64,000 nt of DNA from Channallabes apus (taxonomy: Eukaryota; Chordata; Actinopteri; Siluriformes; Clariidae): positions 10,315,207 to 10,379,206 of the forward strand of contig CM060127.1 of NCBI GenBank assembly GCA_030522415.1. Reading direction: 5' to 3'. Under the pieces are notes generated by a model that saw only the letters and a list, made by a program, of their open reading frames with translations, searched no databases and was not told the DNA's origin. Shown here in pieces: positions 60,339 to 64,000 of this stretch (the stretch's first letter is position 1; every line of letters starts with the position of its first letter). The position numbers and the translations under genes were made by a program.

Positions 60339-60946
60339 CAGAGCATCCGGAAAGTACTCAAAGCGCTTCACTTTCTCCACATTTTGCCATGTTACAGCCT
60401 TATTCCAAAATTGATTAAATTCATTATGTTCTTTAAAATTCTACAAACAATATGCCATAATGACAATGTGAAGGTAGTCTGTTGGAAATCTTCCAAATTT
60501 ATAAAGAAAAACGTGTACTGTATATACTGTAAGTATTCACAGCCTTTGCCATGACACTCAAATTAATCTTAGTTGCTCCCTGTTTCCACTGATCATCCTT
60601 AAGATGTTTCTACAACTTGATTGGAGTCCAGCTGTGGTAAATTCAGCGGATTGGACATGATTTGTAAAGGCACACACCTGTATATACAGTATAAGGTCCA
60701 ACAGTTGACAGTTCATGTCAGAGCACAAACCAAGCCATGAAGTTCAAGGAATTGTCTATAGACCCCTGAGATAGGATTGTCTCGAGGCACAGATCTGGGG
60801 AAGGGTACAGAAAGATTTCTGCAGCATTGGAGGTCCAGATGAGCACAGTGGCCTCCATCATCCATAAATGGAAGAAGTTTAGAACCACCTGGACTCTTCC
60901 TAGAAAAAAAAAACAGAGGTGCTCTGAATACTTTTTGGATGCACTG
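60339..60946 (+). mobile_element. deletion-derived Tc1 element (about 608 bp)
   Basis: Left end gagcatccggaaagtactca and right end gaatactttttggatgcac are inverted. The long left arm and the start of the transposase (MKFKELSIDP-like segment near 60738, HHP...IHKWKKF near 60860) remain; the rest of the gene is replaced by a short A-rich join at 60902. Confidence 0.8.
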
Positions 60947-61204
60947 TATAGACCTATATAGCTCTAGATTACATAACCGACATCCCCACTAATTTAATAT
61001 TGATCATTTCTCTAAATCCTGTTGCCTAGCGCCACTCCACAAACTGCCCACTGCCATGGAGGCTGCCAAAAACTTATTTAACCTTGATTTAAATCTAAAA
61101 GTCCAGTTCACATTTAGGGATTTGCAAATATTTTTCCATGTTTTAACACCTCACGTTAACACCCACAATCCAGCGGTCTGGTTTATCCACCCAACAGTAC
61201 TGTT
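60947..61204. other. short spacer
   Basis: Nothing recognised. Confidence 0.4.
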
Positions 61205-62179
61205 CATTTCGTCTATGAAAATAATGACGGAAAATATTCGTTGACAAGTTTTTTTCCTGACTGACATGAGACGATGACATCACAGATATAAATGAACTGT
61301 GACAGTGACGACATCAGCATGCAATGTTGTTGATGAAAAAAGACGAGATTAAAATGTGTTTTAACAAAAATAAAAACTGATGAAACATCCGTCTTCATTT
61401 TTATCAACATATAATTTTTGTCACATTCCGCTGCGATATGGTGTTCATTCATTATGACATGATCACAGTGTTTCCCGGCGCGGCGTATCAGGTGTAGATC
61501 ACGCGCGCAGTGACGGGTGGTTACAAGCTCAGTCATCTTTAGGTCTTCGTCGTCACAGCAGTATTACTCAGGCCAAAGAGAAGAGATGATATTTGGGCCC
61601 ATTTTCATCATATTGAACCGGCGGGAAAAGGCGATGTGTCGTAATAACGGAGGGGAAACAGTGGGGCACACAATCTCTGGGAAAGATTCACATCAAGGTA
61701 TCCCATAATAATCACCCAGTTTTACAGACTCTTTGTGGTAATTATGATACCACATGTTAATATAATTATGTTGTGATGTATTTTATTTTATTTAATAGTT
61801 GCTAAACACATTAAGCTAATAGGTTAGCACCTGATCGTGATCCATAAGAGCTACAGTCTCCCTACAACAGTCCAAGTGTGGAAATTATTATTATTTTTAA
61901 AGGTTTAAAAATACTGTCCTGCTCTTATTGTTTTGTAGGCAAGAAAATATGGACATGCAGCAGTTGTGTGATGGTTAAAAATAAATATAATTAGCTGAAA
62001 ACTCAGATGAAAAGATAAATTTTAATTGTTAAGATAATTATTTTATGACCTTACAAAACTCGATTGACTGTAGGGTTAATTAATAATAATCATGTTGCTA
62101 AAATGTTACATTATCATTGATTAAAACTAGACTAAAATATCCAGACTTTTAGTCAACTAAAACTTGACTAAACAAAAAA

Positions 62180-63455
62180 AGGATAAGATTGACTTAATAT
62201 GTTTGTGGAAAACATCCTGCGGTGTTGTTTCTTGTTTCTGTCCCCAAGACACCACGACCCTCTGCCCAGAACGACTACAGGCCTGTCGCTCTAACATCAC
62301 ATATTATGAAGGTGTTTGAGAGACTTATCCTGGATACACTTCGTCCCTATGTGAAGTCTTCTCTTCACCCTCTTCAGTTTGCCTATCAGCCGCTCCTGGG
62401 AGTAGATGACGCCATTATACACCTGCTCCACCGTACCTACTCCCACCTCGACAAACCTGGGACCAGTGTGAGGATTATGTTCTTTGACTTCTGCAGTGCC
62501 TTTAACACCATACGACCGGCTGTACTGGGGGAGAAACTAAGAATCATGGAAATGGAAACTCCCTTGGTCTCCTGGATAATGGACTACCTGACCTGCCGTC
62601 CCCAGTATGTTCGTCTACAAAACTGTGTGTCTGACACATTGATCTGCATCACTGGTGCTCCTCAGGGGACTGCTGTGACTCCATTTCATTTCACCCTCTA
62701 TACATCAGACTTTAAATATAATTCAGGATCATGCCATCTACAGAAGTTCTCTGATGACTCTGTGGTGGTGGGATGTATTAAGGATGGTGACATCTCCGAG
62801 TACCAGTCTGTGGTGGATGACTTTTTTGTTTTCTGGTGTGAGCGCAACCACCTTCAACTCAACATCAAGAAAATGAAGGAGCTGGTGGTCGACTTTAGGA
62901 AAGGTGTAACCCCTGTGACTCCTATACAGTATCTTTCCAGGGAGAGACAGTAGACATGGTCTCTGAGTACAAATACCTAGGAGTGCATCTGGATAATAAA
63001 CCGGACTGGTCAGTTAACACAATGGCCCTCTACAAGAAAGGACAGAGCAGGTTGTACTTTCTGAGAAGGCTCAGGTCTTTCAGCATCTGTAATACCATTC
63101 TTCGGATGTTTAAGAATCTGTGGTGGCGAGTGTCGTCTTCTTTGCCGTGGTCTGCTGGGGATGTAACATAAAAGCGGCAGACAGAAACAAACTGGACAAG
63201 GTCATTAAAAGGGCCGGATCTGTCCAAAATACGCACAATCTTGAACCATCCTTCTCACCCGCTATACGGAGTTCTCACCGACCAGAGGAGCAACTTTCAG
63301 CCAGAGACTAATTATGACCAGGTGTTCTACATTTATTTATATATTTTTCCCCCCTAACTTAACTTTTCCTTGCTTCCCAGTAAATTAATCTGAGCAACTG
63401 TATAACCAAGAGCAATCTCCCTCTGGGATTAATAAAGTTCTTTGAATCTTGAATA
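62180..63455 (+). mobile_element. Rex1-type LINE, 5'-truncated
   Basis: RT region followed by a short 3' UTR and the end ctgggattaataaagttctt, then two TTGAAT units, the Rex1-type tail. Target duplication is not clear. Confidence 0.82.
62222..63171 (+). pseudogene. Rex1 reverse transcriptase fragment, broken
   Basis: RT motifs: QNDYRPVALTSHIMKVFERL, QFAYQPLLGVDDAIIHLLH, MFFDFCSAFNTI, GAPQGTAVTPFHFTLYTSDF and FSDDSVVVG, where the catalytic YADD has become FSDD. A TAG at 62951 ends the first frame; the next frame goes on with VSEYKYLGVHLDNKPDW and LYFLRRLRSF. Upstream of 62222 another frame break hides the first RT residues. The endonuclease is absent. Confidence 0.87.
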
Positions 63456-63533
63456 TGATAAAAACTAATAGGGACATTTATCCCGGGACTAAGACTAAAA
63501 CTAAAATTAAAAATGGCTGACAAAATTAACACT

Positions 63534-64000
63534 ATCTAATCGGGAGATCAGGATGTTTCCGAGATCCTACTGAGCTGCTGACTGCAGAGGAGCTGTGAAC
63601 TTTTTAACCCACTCCTCTACAGATCTTACCCCATTCTAGAGTGTGGTGGTTACCAGTACTTTCCCTTCGTGAGAACCATCAGATGTCCTGAGAGTCAAAA
63701 GAGTAAGCAGGCATGCTAAGCTATCTGTACACAATCCATCAACACACCATCTAGAGTCAGAAAAAATGGCTTAATGGATATTGCCTTCCAACTCCTCACC
63801 TACTGTATACCCAAAACTAAGGCTAAAGTTTTCATCCTAAAAGATTACGTCTCTAGCTCATTGGTCCTTTTGAAATCAATCTTATAAGTTAACCTACACT
63901 TATGCACTTGGATTGTTATTGTTGCTTGTATTTTGGCTGCTCCTGTTTAGGGGTCGCCACAGTCCACCAACTGATCTGCACAGCAACTTGGCAGGTTCAG
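63534..64000. other. non-coding DNA with an RTE/SINE C 3' end
   Basis: 63935-64000 (ggctgctcctgtttaggggtc, cgccacagtccacc) is the 3' end of the RTE LINE or of SINE C on the minus strand and runs off the window. The rest is unrecognised. Confidence 0.55.

Larger units (their letters stand above)
61205..63533. mobile_element. TIR element split by a Rex1 LINE
   Basis: The left end ctgttcatttcgtctatg and the inverted right end gtgttaattttgtcagcc resemble each other. Sub-terminal words gactaaaactaaaat occur near both the 62130 break and the 63500 end, as expected for one element interrupted between 62180 and 63455. No transposase seen. Confidence 0.6.

Overview
The window reads as vertebrate, almost certainly teleost fish, intergenic DNA made largely of transposable elements. 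The evidence is Tc1/mariner copies with 340-codon transposases, a Tf1/sushi chromovirus, Rex1-type and RTE-type LINEs, a two-gene Harbinger transposon, hAT-like MITEs, several tRNA-derived SINE families and many (CA)n/(GA)n microsatellites. The wording of the abundant SINEs suggests a catfish (Siluriformes), but that is an impression and not a demonstrated assignment. I found no convincing host protein-coding exon, rRNA, tRNA gene, CRISPR array or prokaryotic feature.

Layout. 0-2 kb: 3' half of a Ty3/gypsy element (RNase H, integrase, LTR piece). 2.4-7 kb: SINE, Tc1 and mariner relics and unique AT-rich DNA. 7.3-10.6 kb: SINE, a MITE split by a complete 1,621-bp Tc1 element, a TTAA-flanked MITE and a SINE. 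10.6-14.7 kb: mostly unrecognised. 14.66-20.45 kb: a Tc1 relic split by a 4.77-kb sushi LTR retrotransposon, which itself carries a SINE. 20.9-28.4 kb: Tc1 relic, long-TIR transposon, a solo LTR with TSD, a Rex1 LINE split by a TIR element, a gypsy relic and a hAT MITE. 28.6-31.9 kb: a Harbinger element with a Myb-like gene (+) and a transposase (-), both in several exons and both damaged. 32.8-37.8 kb: three more Tc1-type relics. 38.9-45 kb: SINEs, a TIR element and a 5'-truncated LINE. 46.26-49.40 kb: a full-length RTE LINE with a perfect 15-bp TSD but broken ORFs. 52.6-53.5 kb: second solo LTR of the same family as at 23.4 kb. 54-58.2 kb: SINEs, a hAT MITE inside a SINE, and a second complete Tc1 copy in inverse orientation. 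58.5-64 kb: chimeric SINE, Tc1 relics and a Rex1 LINE inside a MITE.

The genes here do not form a pathway; they are parts of mobile elements. The most informative signals are: (1) the sushi element has a 10-nt primer-binding site exactly complementary to a stretch of its own LTR lying 31 nt downstream of a TATA box, the signature of Tf1-type self-priming; (2) two solo LTRs share a nested hairpin with a compensatory base-pair swap; (3) a chimeric SINE joins a tRNA head to 5' and 3' pieces of the RTE LINE found in the same window; (4) several insertions can be resolved to the exact empty site, giving a relative history of the locus.
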